Assembly (NCBI RefSeq): GCF_010015615.1
Contig: NW_024468935.1
Coordinates: forward strand, 913,630 to 977,629
DNA length: 64,000 nt
Direction of reading: 5' to 3'
DNA from: Cucurbitaria berberidis CBS 394.84
Lineage: Eukaryota; Ascomycota; Dothideomycetes; Pleosporales; Cucurbitariaceae
The position numbers and the translations under genes are program-made. Below the pieces are notes generated by a model. It saw only the letters and a list, made by a program, of their open reading frames with translations, did not search any database and had not been told where the DNA came from. Below, piece by piece: positions 44,395 through 55,400 of this stretch; the stretch's first letter is position 1, and each line of letters begins with the position of its first letter.

Positions 44395-45156
44395 GCTTAT
44401 GGTAGACTTCTTGTTGTTCTTGTTGTAGTTGTCTGTATTATTTGTGTCCTTGGTGTGTGAGATAGAACATCTCCCAGGCGGACAGCAGTGTTACTCTTAT
44501 TCATATTCCATGTCTCAAAGTTTGTTCTGTGTGTCAAACATGACTGGGTGTGGAACAAAAGAGGAGATTTGAGTCAACGAGAGAATGTCATAGACAAATC
44601 TGTGACTTCGTGGTAAACATGCTGTATGATTGTCTCGTAGGTCCATCTGAAACTAGCACGAGCAACTGTTGCTAGCTGCTCTCGTATAGTTCACTTTCTG
44701 CCGTAATCAGCAGTCCTCGCGAGCTAGCATCTCCATCGTCTCTTCTGACATCAGCCTGTAGACACAGGTACTAGGTAACTTTCACCTACCAGCAATTACC
44801 CCTGATCTGCAGGTCTCAAGTTAAACCGAACCGCAATTCCGAACAGAACACACAATTCATTCCCTGCTTGTAGCTCCGCCGGTCTGAGCGTATGAAATCC
44901 TCTTCCAGTCTTCCTTCTCTTAAGTTATGGCGTAGATGAGCATGCAAAAGCTACCCCGGCATCGACGACTTGAATAAACTTTTCAAAGTTTGGCGTAGAA
45001 TCCGCAAACATGCGTGGAGATGTTTTGGTCCTTGGGGAGCATGCTTCGAATATAAAAGAAGCCTGTTGGCCCTCTCGTTAGTTCAGCCATCATCTGCTTA
45101 TTGTCTGCAGCTTCTCATTCGTCCGACTATAGTGTCACCCGCCACCTCTAGGCAAC
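44395..45156. promoter_or_regulatory. divergent promoter region with TATA box
   Basis: 762 bp between the hypothetical gene and the small secreted-protein gene. A good TATA box lies before the latter. Otherwise nothing specific was seen. Confidence 0.5.
45051..45058 (+). promoter_or_regulatory. TATA box (TATAAAAG) of the small secreted-protein gene
   Basis: A consensus TATAAAAG 99 nt before the ATG at 45157, an arrangement common for strongly induced small secreted protein genes. Confidence 0.65.
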
Positions 45157-45547
45157 ATGCTCCTCCCCAACCTAGCTGCCTTTACAACTCTTCTCACAAT
45201 CATTACTGCCACGCCTACCCCTCTAGAGGACCAGAGCGCCGATAACGGGACGTTTCACGCGCTTGTTAGATACGAAGTCAAGTGTAACGCGGGAGGTAAC
45301 ACCCTACCACGCTGCTACGAAGGAGGCTCGGCTGGCTGTAGCTGCTCTGGCATTGGTATCTACAACTGCCAAGGATGAAGAGTGCAAAAGATACTGCGGG
45401 TGCAGCAAGTATGTGCTCCCAAACCTCCACATGCCCACTATTGCTACCCACCAGAGCCACTCGTCATCTTGTCTTTTCGACCTCTGTGAACATGACACTA
45501 ACAGTAATCATAGAATCACCCTACCCCAATGCCCTCACTGCCCCTAA
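45157..45547 (+). pseudogene. small Cys-rich secreted protein gene with a reading-frame break
   Basis: The ATG at 45157 opens a signal peptide (LLPNLAAFTTLLTIITATPTP) followed by a Cys-rich segment (KCNAGG, RCYEGGSAGCSCSG). The frame hits TGA at 45376-45378. The +1 frame directly after it continues the Cys pattern (EECKRYCGCSK). It is followed by a plausible 105-nt intron (45409..45513, GTATGT ... CATAG) and a short exon adding two more Cys before TAA at 45545-45547. The two halves look like one effector-like protein of about 95 residues split by a single-nucleotide indel. It is either a pseudogene, a polymorphic null allele or a sequencing error. If the stop is real, a 73-residue secreted peptide with five Cys remains. 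No family was recognised. Confidence 0.5.
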
Positions 45548-45821
45548 GTCAGAATCACCAGGTGTCAGCTTCACCTCGCATGAGGACTTCGACATCTCCA
45601 TCATCTGGCACAACTTGGATTCTCGGAGCGACTTTCTCACGTTTCGCAAGGAGTCGCAGGGACCGATTGAGCGCATTCTGGTCGACTTTGCAAGAGTGCT
45701 GGATAGTGGAATGTTTGAGGTGTATAGTGTGAATGCGAGTAAGCATCTATTCTGTGTGACGGTGGCTTGTGAAAAGAATAAAGATGAGGGAGTCATGGAT
45801 CTGGTGTTGAGTGTGCTCTAG
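45492..45821 (+). CDS. hypothetical 109-residue protein overlapping the secreted-protein 3' exon
   Basis: An ATG at 45492 opens a frame with protein-like composition (SFTSHEDFDISIIWHNLDSR ... FEVYSVNASKHLFCVTVACEK). It overlaps the predicted last intron and exon of the Cys-rich gene in another frame, so both cannot be standard neighbours. The frame extends upstream to 45375 as well. It could be an alternative 3' end or a separate short gene. No family or signal peptide was recognised. Confidence 0.35.
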   Translation: MTLTVIIESPYPNALTAPKSESPGVSFTSHEDFDISIIWHNLDSRSDFLTFRKESQGPIERILVDFARVLDSGMFEVYSVNASKHLFCVTVACEKNKDEGVMDLVLSVL

Positions 45822-46029
45822 GGCTGTTTGCGTTTGTTCCAGGCCTGTCTAACTTCGCATGCCTGATTGTCATTCTTTTGGGAACTTGAAGTCTGTTAGC
45901 TTATCCATACAAATCTACACGCTCGTTAGTATATGAAGGTCCACTCATGGCTGCGCTTCCTGAAGGGCCCAAAACAGGTCCTCGACATTCAGCAGTAAAC
46001 GTTCAAGAATCATACTTTCAAAGCTAGCG

Positions 46030-46075
46030 TGACCAGCACTAACTTAATTTAGAGATATTTCTCTCGTGCTGGTCA
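46030..46075. repeat. perfect 10-bp inverted repeat
   Basis: TGACCAGCAC at 46030-46039 pairs with GTGCTGGTCA at 46066-46075, leaving a 26-nt loop. It could be a 3'-end hairpin or a dimeric regulator site. Confidence 0.7.
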
Positions 46076-46325
46076 GACTGGTACGTTTAGAGGAAAGGGT
46101 AGCGGAAACATCCGCTCCACCTCTTTTAGGTAGCATGGTCCGCAGCTTTATGGATGCCCTCACGTATATAGGGGAGCATACAAAAACTACGGTTGCTACG
46201 CTGAGGTACTGCACAAAACTGGTGGAATAAAATAGGGCCCTTTCGCGCCTAATTACTCCTCTCGTATTGTCTGCGGCGTGAAGCTGGAACCCGTGTCGTG
46301 GCCTACATATGGGCCAATCTAAAAT

Positions 46326-46361
46326 CGACAGGGGTCCAGGCTGAAGGCGACAGGGGTCCAG
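46326..46361 (+). repeat. two 14-nt direct repeats at 22-nt spacing
   Basis: CGACAGGGGTCCAG occurs at 46326 and again at 46348, about 235-270 nt before the ATG at 46595. Confidence 0.75.
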
Positions 46362-46594
46362 CCCGCTATCACCTGCGGCAGCTAAACTGCAGTCCTTGTT
46401 CCCCGTCTACTCAACCTTGATCAATGCAAAATCTACGGCCAGTCTGTCTTAGACTTTGGCCAGGTATCAACAAACATTGTGTTGGATCGCACTGCCGTCC
46501 ATGTCTGCCCCATACTCTGATCACATCTCAGAGATTCCCTGCTGTCACGCGCCTGCTAACACACGCTTCTCGCGCCCTCCAAGCACGTACAGTC

Positions 46595-47266
46595 ATGGAA
46601 ACTCCACGAGCACCATTCCTCTCCACACTGCAACAGTGCCTTTCGCTTGATTCGCCCTGGGGCTTCGTTATCTACCGGACTGCGGCCTATGCGCCAAACG
46701 ACGCTGCAAAGTGGCAAGCTTTCCAGCAGAAATTCAATTCAATGATCCAGGAATCTTTCGAGAGCGCCGCTGGCCCGGAGGAAGAAGTTGCAGCAGCGCG
46801 ACAAGGGTGGACAATCCGATGGGAGGAAAAAACAAACATGGCAGAGTGGGCAGCTGAGGATGTCAAAAAGTATTCCTGCTTGCTCCTTGATTTTGAACCA
46901 CTAGTGACAATGATTAGGCATTACGAAGTTCTCCTTGCATCTGGAAGTCTGCCTGTTGGTCTATCGCACCCGCTATGTTTAATGGTAACGTCTGCAGCGA
47001 TCAAGTCCATTTTGGATGCGCCATCGCCGCTGCCGCGCTATGAGTATTCCTCAGGCGGACGCGGCGCACCGTTTGTTGTTGCAGTCGATCTTGCGGATCT
47101 TGATGACGAGGACAAGAACGAAATTGAAGACGAGAGATATAAAGGGCATTTCAACGTCAGTGTACAGTGTCTTCTTGACGGTCTCTGGCCGATTTTGATT
47201 GAGCAGATGTGCGACGTGGAGGAACTGGGAAGAGGAGTGAAAATGGAAGAAGTGTGGGGCATGTAA
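46595..47266 (+). CDS. conserved-looking fungal hypothetical protein
   Basis: Single exon, 223 residues from the ATG at 46595. The in-frame ATG at 46424 would give 280, but the extra 57 residues are Cys/Arg/Pro-rich and look like leader. The opening SLDSPWGFVIYRTAAYAPNDAAKWQAFQQKF resembles a widespread fungal family of unknown function with a WGFVIYRT motif. The middle includes FRW-like RWEEKTNMAEWAAEDVKKYS. The C-terminus contains a conserved-looking VVAVDLADLDDEDKNEIEDE acidic stretch. No signal peptide or catalytic motif was found. It ends 139 bp from the convergent LysM gene. Confidence 0.65.
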   Translation: METPRAPFLSTLQQCLSLDSPWGFVIYRTAAYAPNDAAKWQAFQQKFNSMIQESFESAAGPEEEVAAARQGWTIRWEEKTNMAEWAAEDVKKYSCLLLDFEPLVTMIRHYEVLLASGSLPVGLSHPLCLMVTSAAIKSILDAPSPLPRYEYSSGGRGAPFVVAVDLADLDDEDKNEIEDERYKGHFNVSVQCLLDGLWPILIEQMCDVEELGRGVKMEEVWGM

Positions 47267-47405
47267 TCCTTAAGATCCCAAGCTTCACGATTTGACTTCA
47301 TAGAGATGACCTCATCAAGTATTCTTTGTTGGCGCACGTTCTAGCATATTTTCTCTGCATTTTGAATTCAATTTAGTCTACAAGTCCATCTTCATATTCA
47401 AGTCC

Positions 47406-49554
47406 CTACATTGTACCACCACTGTACCTCCAAGCGTTGACTCCCGGCCACCCAATCGCATAGCCATACGCAGCGAAATCGACCTCCTCCACAATATCTC
47501 TCTTAACTTTGGCAGACGGCTGCACTACGCCTTGCACGCAATACGCAGCCCCAAGTTGCAAGTTAGAACAGTCTGCTAGAATGTTGGGGTTCCAGAATTG
47601 TAGCTGCTTGAAAGTGATCTGGAACTGATCTTGTACTTTGGCACAGTAATCGCCACTGGCTATTGTATAGTACTAGATCGACATGATTAGTATGGATGAA
47701 ATTGAGAAGAAGCTACTATATCGTACTTTCAGGCATTGGCTTGTTGTTCCAGAGGTCGTAGGGGCGCTAGGTGTAGCAAGCGTTTGGGTGGCACTTGTAG
47801 TTGTTGTAGGGCTTGCGGCGGCCGCGTTGATGCAATACGCTGCGCCAAGTTGTAGATTGGAACAGTCAGACTTCAGGTCTGGGTTCCACTTGCTCAACTG
47901 GCTGAATGTGATGCTGAATCGGCTTTGGACTACGGAGCACGTGTCTCCGGATTGGATGACGTAGTACTGTAGATAGGTAGTTAGTCATGCAAAAAGGTAG
48001 GAGGGCATTTTTTTAACCCACTTCGTAGCAATTAGGCGTCGTCCCTGGTGGAGTCGGTCCAGGTGGAGCAACTGTGGTTGAAGTCGTTGTTGCGTTCCAG
48101 TCTTGCGTAGGCCGTACACAGTAGTACGTACCTACTAGCAGATTCGTACACCCAGAATTGATTGAAGGATTGATGGCCAAGAAGAGACTAAGGTCCACTG
48201 TTTGATTCAGGGCCAAAAGTTGGCAGTAATCGTTCTGGGAATGTGTTAGTAAATGGCTGCGCCTCGTTGTTCGCTGAACACATACAGGCATGACTTTGTA
48301 ATATTTCCCGCACTTTCTGGTGGTGCCGGCGCCGACAGCACCCGGCGGAGTAATTGTGGCAGTTGCATAGATACCAGTCTGTGTGACTGTAGCACCTGGG
48401 ATAGTAGACACTGAAACAGGCCCTCCAGGTGGGGAGGCGCAGATGTTGGATCCTGCGATGAGGTTCGTGCAATACGAATTGATCGTGGGGTTCCAAGCGA
48501 CGAGTTGCTGGAAGGAGGTATTCTGTGCAAGAGCTATCGCGTCACAAGTGTCTCCGCTCTGGACCTTGTAGCTTCAAGATAATTAGCGGCTGAAGTGAGA
48601 AATAGTGGTCAACAATACCTACATCGAACAGGTCTGTGGCAAGCAAATGCTCGCACCGAGTTGGAGGTTTGTGCAATCCGGTAGAATGTTATTCAGCGCG
48701 ATCAAAGTTCCTGTCTAGCAGCACAAGGTTAGACACTTCAGACGATTTGAGAAAACAGTTGGCTTACAGCAACGCCCTTTTTTTCTGCGATTCCCTGACA
48801 CCCATCTCCACTAACGACTGTGTAAGTGTTTCCAGAAAGACATGCTGCCTTGGTACCTGTATTTGGTCCAGCATAGCCATAAGAATCGGTCACATTCGTC
48901 TTCAGTGCTGGAATTGAGGTTGGAAATGATAGCCCACATGTTTTCTGGATAGAAGCCCATTCACTGGCCAGCCCAGGAGAATAGCTCGAGTAAGATGTAC
49001 TTGATATCTGCTTAAAGTACTTCACCACACAGTCCGAGCAGGTCTGGTCTTTCGTAGGAGTGCCGGTGAGTGTCGCAAAATAATCTTTGACGAGTCAGTG
49101 GTTGCTGACGAGGGTTGCGCTACCGCCTACCTGTGCAGTATTTCCCCGTAGCTGCATCTTTCAGGCAAAGCAAGTCATATACGGCTTTCGATTGCTCGCC
49201 CCAATAGGTGGCCGGAAGTCCTGGAAAAGGCTGAGGGTCGTTCTTGCAAGCAGTTGTGACTTTGCTAGTGTACGCAATCAAGGCGGTGCCACATGAGGCC
49301 TTGCAAAGTCCATCCTGCAGTGTCTGATTATTGAGGGGTCCATAGTAACTGTCAGACATAGCAAATGTCAAAAACAGATCGCAATCGATTGCAGCCACCA
49401 AAGCGTCATTGCACGCCGTCGAGATAGCAGCAACATCAGGACCCAGCCCGCCTGTGAAATTAAAGAAATAGCTATCAGCTACTGCACCGGTGGCGAAGAA
49501 TGCTATGCTAAGATAGATCCTGAAGTAAAACCCAAAAGTTGTTGAGTGCAGCAT
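47406..49554 (-). CDS. secreted protein with five LysM chitin-binding domains
   Basis: Seven exons: 49554..49131, 49084..48768, 48714..48623, 48571..48286, 48234..48022, 47966..47727 and 47672..47406 (612 residues). Six GT-AG introns of 46-55 nt all close in phase. A signal peptide (about 1-26) and a Cys-bearing N-terminal region precede the LysMs at about 229-277, 278-323, 368-414, 445-490 and 525-570. Each has the SGD or QND opening, W/L-NP or N core and a C-NL...G-YC end (for example SGDTCDAIA ... CTNLIAGSNIC). Thr/Pro linkers separate them. Introns 3, 5 and 6 fall just before the first Tyr of LysM 2, 4 and 5. LysM proteins bind chitin and may shield hyphae or damp host recognition. The divergent chitinase neighbour suggests joint regulation. 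Confidence 0.9.
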
Positions 49555-50481
49555 AGTGGTTGTGTCTTCAAGGGACTGTCGCGGTATGGGTCGGTGTAGA
49601 AAGGACGATTATATCGCAATCCTAATGATGTTTCCTCTACTCCGAGTCCGTAGTCAGATTAGATGCAAGTATGCCTAGGTACAAAGTAAGCTACGCTAGC
49701 GGTCAAGCTGATGGTGGGATAGGGACCACTCACACCGGTGTTGGGGGAGGGCGCACCAGACTAAGTCTAGCTCATCAATGGGGCGAAGCGTGCTCAATTC
49801 GATTGGTAGTTACAAGGGAGTAACGCAGGGGGTATATTGCCTTGCACATGGGAGATTGAGTTGAACCTTCCCACAATCTCAATAGGTGTGCACGCAACCC
49901 CAAAGAGGGCAAGCTCACAGCTAATCCTGGTCAGGTTTGCGCTAAAACATTCACCCTAACTTGTCAAGATATTACCCCGTGATAAGGACAAAAGCTTGTG
50001 CCGAGGAAACGGCCTGACACTTGAGCTTGTGCAAGTTAAGCTTGCAGAAGTTCACCCTGTGATGTAGACACGGGCATGTATAAGCTACCGGGGTAGGTGG
50101 GTCCGGACCTTAGTCTGGTCGCGCATACTTATTGGCTTTTGTGTGTTCCACGAATAGCATATTCTTCGGAGCCATGAAGGTGTATCGAATCTTACGGCAC
50201 GCGATTTTCTCCTGCGTTCTGCATGAACTAATACCTGATCATCTGCAAGAGCTCATGAGACAAGCATCCGGTCACCGGCCCCCAATTACAGGGGGCAGCA
50301 TCCTCTCCTTCCTATTCAAGATATCTGTAATTCTAGATTAGATGACTGAGATGGTGCTAAAATAATATCCGCTGACTCATCCTTTCTGGAGTTAGGATGC
50401 ATGGCATTTGTTTGAATTCTCGTCAAGACTCGAGAGTAATTCTTCTTGTTACGAAGAAAGGTAGAATCGCAATACACAGCC
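49555..50481. promoter_or_regulatory. bidirectional promoter of the LysM / chitinase pair
   Basis: 927 bp between head-to-head starts. Related short strings recur around 49945-50090: AGCTTGTGC twice, AAGCTTGCAG, and TTCACCCT followed by GTGAT twice. These could be shared regulator sites. No ORF is supported. Confidence 0.55.
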
Positions 50482-53400
50482 ATGACTTATTCTAAGAGAC
50501 TCATTCTTGTAGCTGTATGGGTGGCTCTTCTAGCAATTGTACTCGCCGCTGATCCTCCATCTGATCCCTTTTCATGGTAAGTGAATCAAAAAAGAGTTTC
50601 TACTGTTGTAAGGTTTTTACTAATGGTTCGTTTCAGTGGACCAGGCAAGCCATGCAAGCTTGGGTGCTGTGGCACTAATAATGTCTGCGGTATGGGCCCA
50701 GACTACTGCGCTCCTGGGAAATGTGTATCAGAGTGTACCGCTAAAAGGTAACAACATCACAGTACAAATACGCCTATCTTGACTATGGCTAATCTCTTAC
50801 AGCGACTGCGATGCTGGATGGGGAGCACAAGTAAGATGCTGGTTTCAATTGCCCCAGCGTTATTCACGGACTCCAAGGGCTCACCAACTAATACTACGCA
50901 GTGGTCTGCACACGAAAAATGCCCGTTGAACGTCTGCTGCAGGCACGTATACCCAAGTTCCCCTAGCCTTGGAGACTGCTTACACATATTAAAGCAAGTT
51001 CGGTTTCTGTGGAACGACAAAAGATTTCTGTGGTGACGTGAAAGTCAAATCTCCATCATGTGCAAAAGATGGAGGAAGTGTCAACAAGAGAGTGATCGGT
51101 GCGTTACATTTGACTACTCAAAACATTCAAATACTGACAAATGTCTCGAAGGCTACTATGAAGGTTGGTCCAGTACACGAGCCTGTGGCGGAAGTAAGTT
51201 TCTCGAGACCTGTGTTTGCGTCTACTAATCTCGAGGAGTGATGCCCGAGGACCTCCCATTCCACCAATATACTCATCTCAATTTCGCTTTCGCATTTATA
51301 AATCCGAAGACTTTTGAGGTGGCACCTATGTCTGCAGTTGATGAGGCTATGTATCCTCGATTCACCGCCCTCAAACAGCTAAATCCTGGAATGCAAACTT
51401 GGATATCCATCGGTGGCTGGTCAATGAACGAGTACGCTCCACGAATTCTTTTGCCATAGCCTTACTAATCACTCGCAGTCCTGATCAACCAACAGCAACC
51501 ACGTTCTCAGATCTTGCCGCAAGCCCCGGTGCGCAAAGCAAGTTCTTCAAGTCTCTCGTGAATTTCATGTCCACATATGGATTCGACGGCATTGATATGG
51601 ATTGGTAAGATATAACAGATATGGACTCGACCACCTTTAACAGAGACCAGGGAATATCCGGTCGCACCTGAACGGTCTGGGAAGCCTGCAGACTTGGCGA
51701 ATTATGTCTCGTTTCTGAAGAACCTCAAGAACGCGCTCGGATCCGGAGGACATAAGTACGGACTGACAATCACGATTCCGTCATCATTTTGGTACATGCA
51801 GAACTTTGACATCGTTGCCATATCGAAGGTCATCGACTGGTTCAACGTCATGTCTTACGATCTGCACGGTAAGACTGGATGATCATATTAGGCGCTTGAA
51901 CACATCTGATGAATTCTTATAGGAACATGGGACTCGACCAATCCTTATATTGGCCCTATAGTAGGTGCTCACACGAATTTGACAGAGATTGATTTGACAA
52001 TGGATCTCCTCTGGCGAAACAACATAGGTATTCCAGGCTATTTGCTTCGTACTTGGCATCTACTCATATCATTCAGATCCCGATAAAATTGTACTTGGGG
52101 TAGGTTTTTATGGCCGAAGTTTCACTCTGACAAACCCATCTTGTGCTGGCCCCGGTTGTGGCTTTAGCGGAGGAGGCAAGCCAGGTATGTATTGGCAGCC
52201 ATCTCAATCTCTATCCATTGTCAATTTAGCTGACAAGTCCAAGGAAAATGCTCTGCTTCCGCTGGCACTTTAATGTTTTCGGAGATTCAAGACGTTATCA
52301 AGGCCGGTGCCAAAGTAACATTGGACAAAGCTGCCGCAGTACAGATCGTCACCTACGATACAAATCAATGGGTATCCTACGATGACGATGTCACGTTCAA
52401 ATTGAAGGTGGAGTATGGCAATTCGAAATGTCTGGGTGGCCTCATGGTATGGGCTGCGTCTACCGACGATAGTGTGGGAAGTGCAATCCAGTCTCTCAAC
52501 AAGGCTACTGGTCGGGCGGTATCTAGCTTGGCGGTACGTGCTAATCTTCCGAGTTCTATTGGAACATGCGTTTGGGGCGAATGTGGGAAGAGTTGCGACT
52601 CGGGGCTCTCGCCTGCAGCAATCGGGTCTGGGAGAGGAGGAAGTTATGCAGGGATCCGAAGTGGCTGCGACTCAGGTGTCACACGCCCCTACTGTTGTCC
52701 TAATAGCAATAAACCCACGTGCCGTTGGGTCGGTAAGTCATCATCATGTTTCGTCTTTTCGTTACTCAAGCTCAAGTGGTCAAAGATCTGACAAAAGAAC
52801 AGGCGAGGCAAAGTTCTGTGGAGGACCGAAATGCAGCTCTGGCGAGGTGGAGGTGGCTACAGACAACGCTGGTGGAGGAGGAGAATGTTGGACAGGCAAG
52901 CACGACCACTGGAAAACAATGCGTTCTCTTATTGACACAAATCAGGGCACAAGATTCTATGCTGCACTGATACAGGTTCAACCGCCAATGCCAAGGCTTG
53001 CGGTAAGTATATGAATGTCCTGAAGTGTGAGCAAGCTGACACAATGGTTCAGATTGGGCAGGTGCCGCCCCTTTTTGTTCAGCCAAGGCTGCACTTGGAC
53101 CTGCTTTTTACTACTCTTCCTATGGTTGTTCCAAGCCAAAGCCCTATGAGATCGCCACTGGAAAGCATGGTGATGGTGGAGAATCCGCATGCTGGCCCAA
53201 TGGAGGTTTCAAGAGCTATTGCTGCGAGAAACAAGGTACACCAATAATAGCCTTGCCTAACATACTCTTCACATGCTAATGATATCGTTAGATCAATGGA
53301 AGAAATGCCAATGGCACCAAGCTCGAAATTCTTGGACAGAGTGGGCACATGCCTTTGGTCAGCTCGCTTTTGGGGCGTCTCTGCCGATCTTCCTCACCGA

Positions 53401-55400
53401 CTGCACCGGTGGTTGTCCGAATGGTCAGATTACAGTCGCTGTTGATCCGACAGGTACGACGGCTTTATTCCTTCCCACTAATACAAGCTCACGTTCTCCT
53501 AGCATGTAGATCCGGAACTTACTCGCATTTCTGCTGCGATAACCCCAATGCAGACCTCGTCTCTCCACCGAGCCTTCCGCCCGGGAAGCCAAGCAGTCTT
53601 TGTCCTGCAAAGTCGGATCCATTTTACTCTCCCTTAAGTCACGATGAAAGTGGAGATCCATGGGCATGGCAAGAAGCCGAATATTTTGACTCGAATTGTT
53701 TCATAGGAGGTGTTGACGACACGGACACCGATCCTGCTTTGCGCCGGCGTGATGACGTGGACTTTCAAGGGAATGAGTTGCCCGGAAACTCTTCTATATA
53801 CTATGAAGAAGGTCACGGTATATCTAAGAGGAGTGCTGCAGCAAGACTCGGAAAGCAACTTTTGAAAGTCTGCGTTAATCCACCAGGAAAAGGTCGCCTT
53901 GCAGGGGCCGTGGACCTTCCTCCTGTATATGCTCATCCACACGTAAACTCTCTATTCCAACAAGGACGACTTGCTCTCATCTATACGGGTGGAGCTACTG
54001 GCCAGCTGGCCTGCAGTGCCGCGAGTCTCGTCTTCGCTAGCAAAGACGACGCAAAGATCGTGGAAAAAGTCACAGAACACGTATTCGAAAAGCAGACATA
54101 CAAAGTAAAGACCACCATTCACTACCTTAAGAACCGGACTGACCGTATTTCAGGATGGTGTTCAAGCTATAGGCGACGGCATCGCTTCAGGCGGTGCAAA
54201 ACTACCAATGGGTAAATTCTCGGTGACAGAGTTGGTCAGGGTACGTCTACATGAGAGATCTGCTTCGGTCAATTGCAGTTTTCAGATCGAGAATGATAAG
54301 CTGCTCTCAAGACCGAGCTGACTAGAACTCACAGCTTGCATCAACGCCGTGGAAAAACCTTCCAATGGGCTCTATCACTCCTCCTGTTGGAACCTCATTC
54401 CATGACACATGTGCGAATTTCCTCGGTACGGCCGCGGACATCCGAAACTTCCAGATTTTCATGAAAGGTCCGAACACTGTGAAGATGCTAGTAAGTGACT
54501 GATTACTTTATCTATTCATTATATGAACTTGGATATGTTGGGCTGATCATCGACCAGCTCACGGCCGGCAAAAATCTTGCCGTTACAGACAAAACTGGAG
54601 CGTGGGTCATGTCCCCACTTGATAGACTCACTAGATTCAAGGACACCCTTGCGTGAGTACAGGATGAATCATGCGAACTTCTACCTCCTAATCGATATTT
54701 AGGGTATTTGATTACTATCGGATTGACGCAGTCGTGAAGTCATTCTCAAGCACAAACGGACTCATTCAAGACAGCTGGTAAGTAACCCCAACCTTCTACA
54801 GAGAGAGAGGCAGTCACTGATCATCTACGAATAAAGGAGCAACTTCCAGGTCGCAGTAAAGCCACTCTATGACTATCCGTTTGCCGCAGGTTTGTCCTCC
54901 TTCGTCTCACAGCTCGTATATATCTTACTGACGTGGAAACAGCACAAGAATTTCAAGTGAATGAGAATTTGAAGTATCAAGTCGTCCTGGGAAAGAAGCT
55001 GTTCGACACCTATATCAAGGACGAGATAATTTATTGGGGATCGAAAGCTGCTCAAGACACATACACAGCCGCAGTGGCGCTAGCGAACAAGCAACAACTA
55101 GAGGCAATGGCAGCAACTTATGGCACGAAGATTGCTATCGACATCGCGAAGATGCTGGGGGCGAAGAATCCGCCGTGGCAGAGAAAACTCGCGAGAGGAG
55201 AGCAGGAAACCAACAGCACAATGTCGACATGGAGATGGAGCTATACAAGTCAGGAAACAGCGGAAGAGACCATTGAAATTGCACGGAAGGTGAGGGACGG
55301 TGAAATTAATGTGGAGTTTACCAAGGACATGTGGGTGGATAGGTATGGTCTTGGGGAGCACCTGGAGATTAGAGGAGGGATTGCTGATTATAGTTTGTGA
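50482..55400 (+). CDS. GH18 chitinase with hevein-like modules (subgroup C, killer-toxin-like)
   Basis: There are 23 exons: 50482..50576, 50637..50747, 50803..50830, 50902..50942, 50995..51098, 51152..51193, 51239..51431, 51479..51604, 51651..51868, 51923..52027, 52077..52184, 52244..52732, 52803..52895, 52946..53002, 53053..53235, 53292..53453, 53503..54104, 54154..54240, 54335..54490, 54558..54652, 54703..54777, 54837..54889 and 54943..55400 (1226 residues, all phases close). A signal peptide is followed by a Cys-rich hevein-like stretch (32-66) and a chitin-binding type 1 module (about 69-105, CCSKFGFCG). GH18 spans about 125-480 with the intact motif DGIDMDWE (catalytic Glu248, codon at an exon start). 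Cys-rich repeats with FC...CC ends (about 520-720) and a C-terminal region without known motif follow. Introns 50943..50994 and 52896..52945 must be GC-AG. Such chitinases resemble the alpha/beta subunit of yeast killer toxin and often sit beside LysM genes. Confidence 0.9.

Larger units (their letters stand above)
45822..46594. other. intergenic with small repeats
   Basis: This stretch holds a 10-bp perfect inverted repeat (46030-46039 and 46066-46075) and a partial 22-bp tandem repeat (46326-46361). An upstream in-frame ATG at 46424 would add 57 residues to the next gene. Confidence 0.5.

Noticed and set aside
45319..45364. Possible 46-nt intron that would bypass the frame break in the Cys-rich gene
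   Set aside because: It removes most of the Cys residues and yields an unnatural Ala/Leu/Thr stretch, so a frame-shift is the better reading.
50482..55400. Chitinase as a pseudogene because conceptual translation with GT-AG introns fails twice
   Set aside because: GC-AG introns at both points restore frame and conserved Cys motifs, and all 23 exons close in phase.
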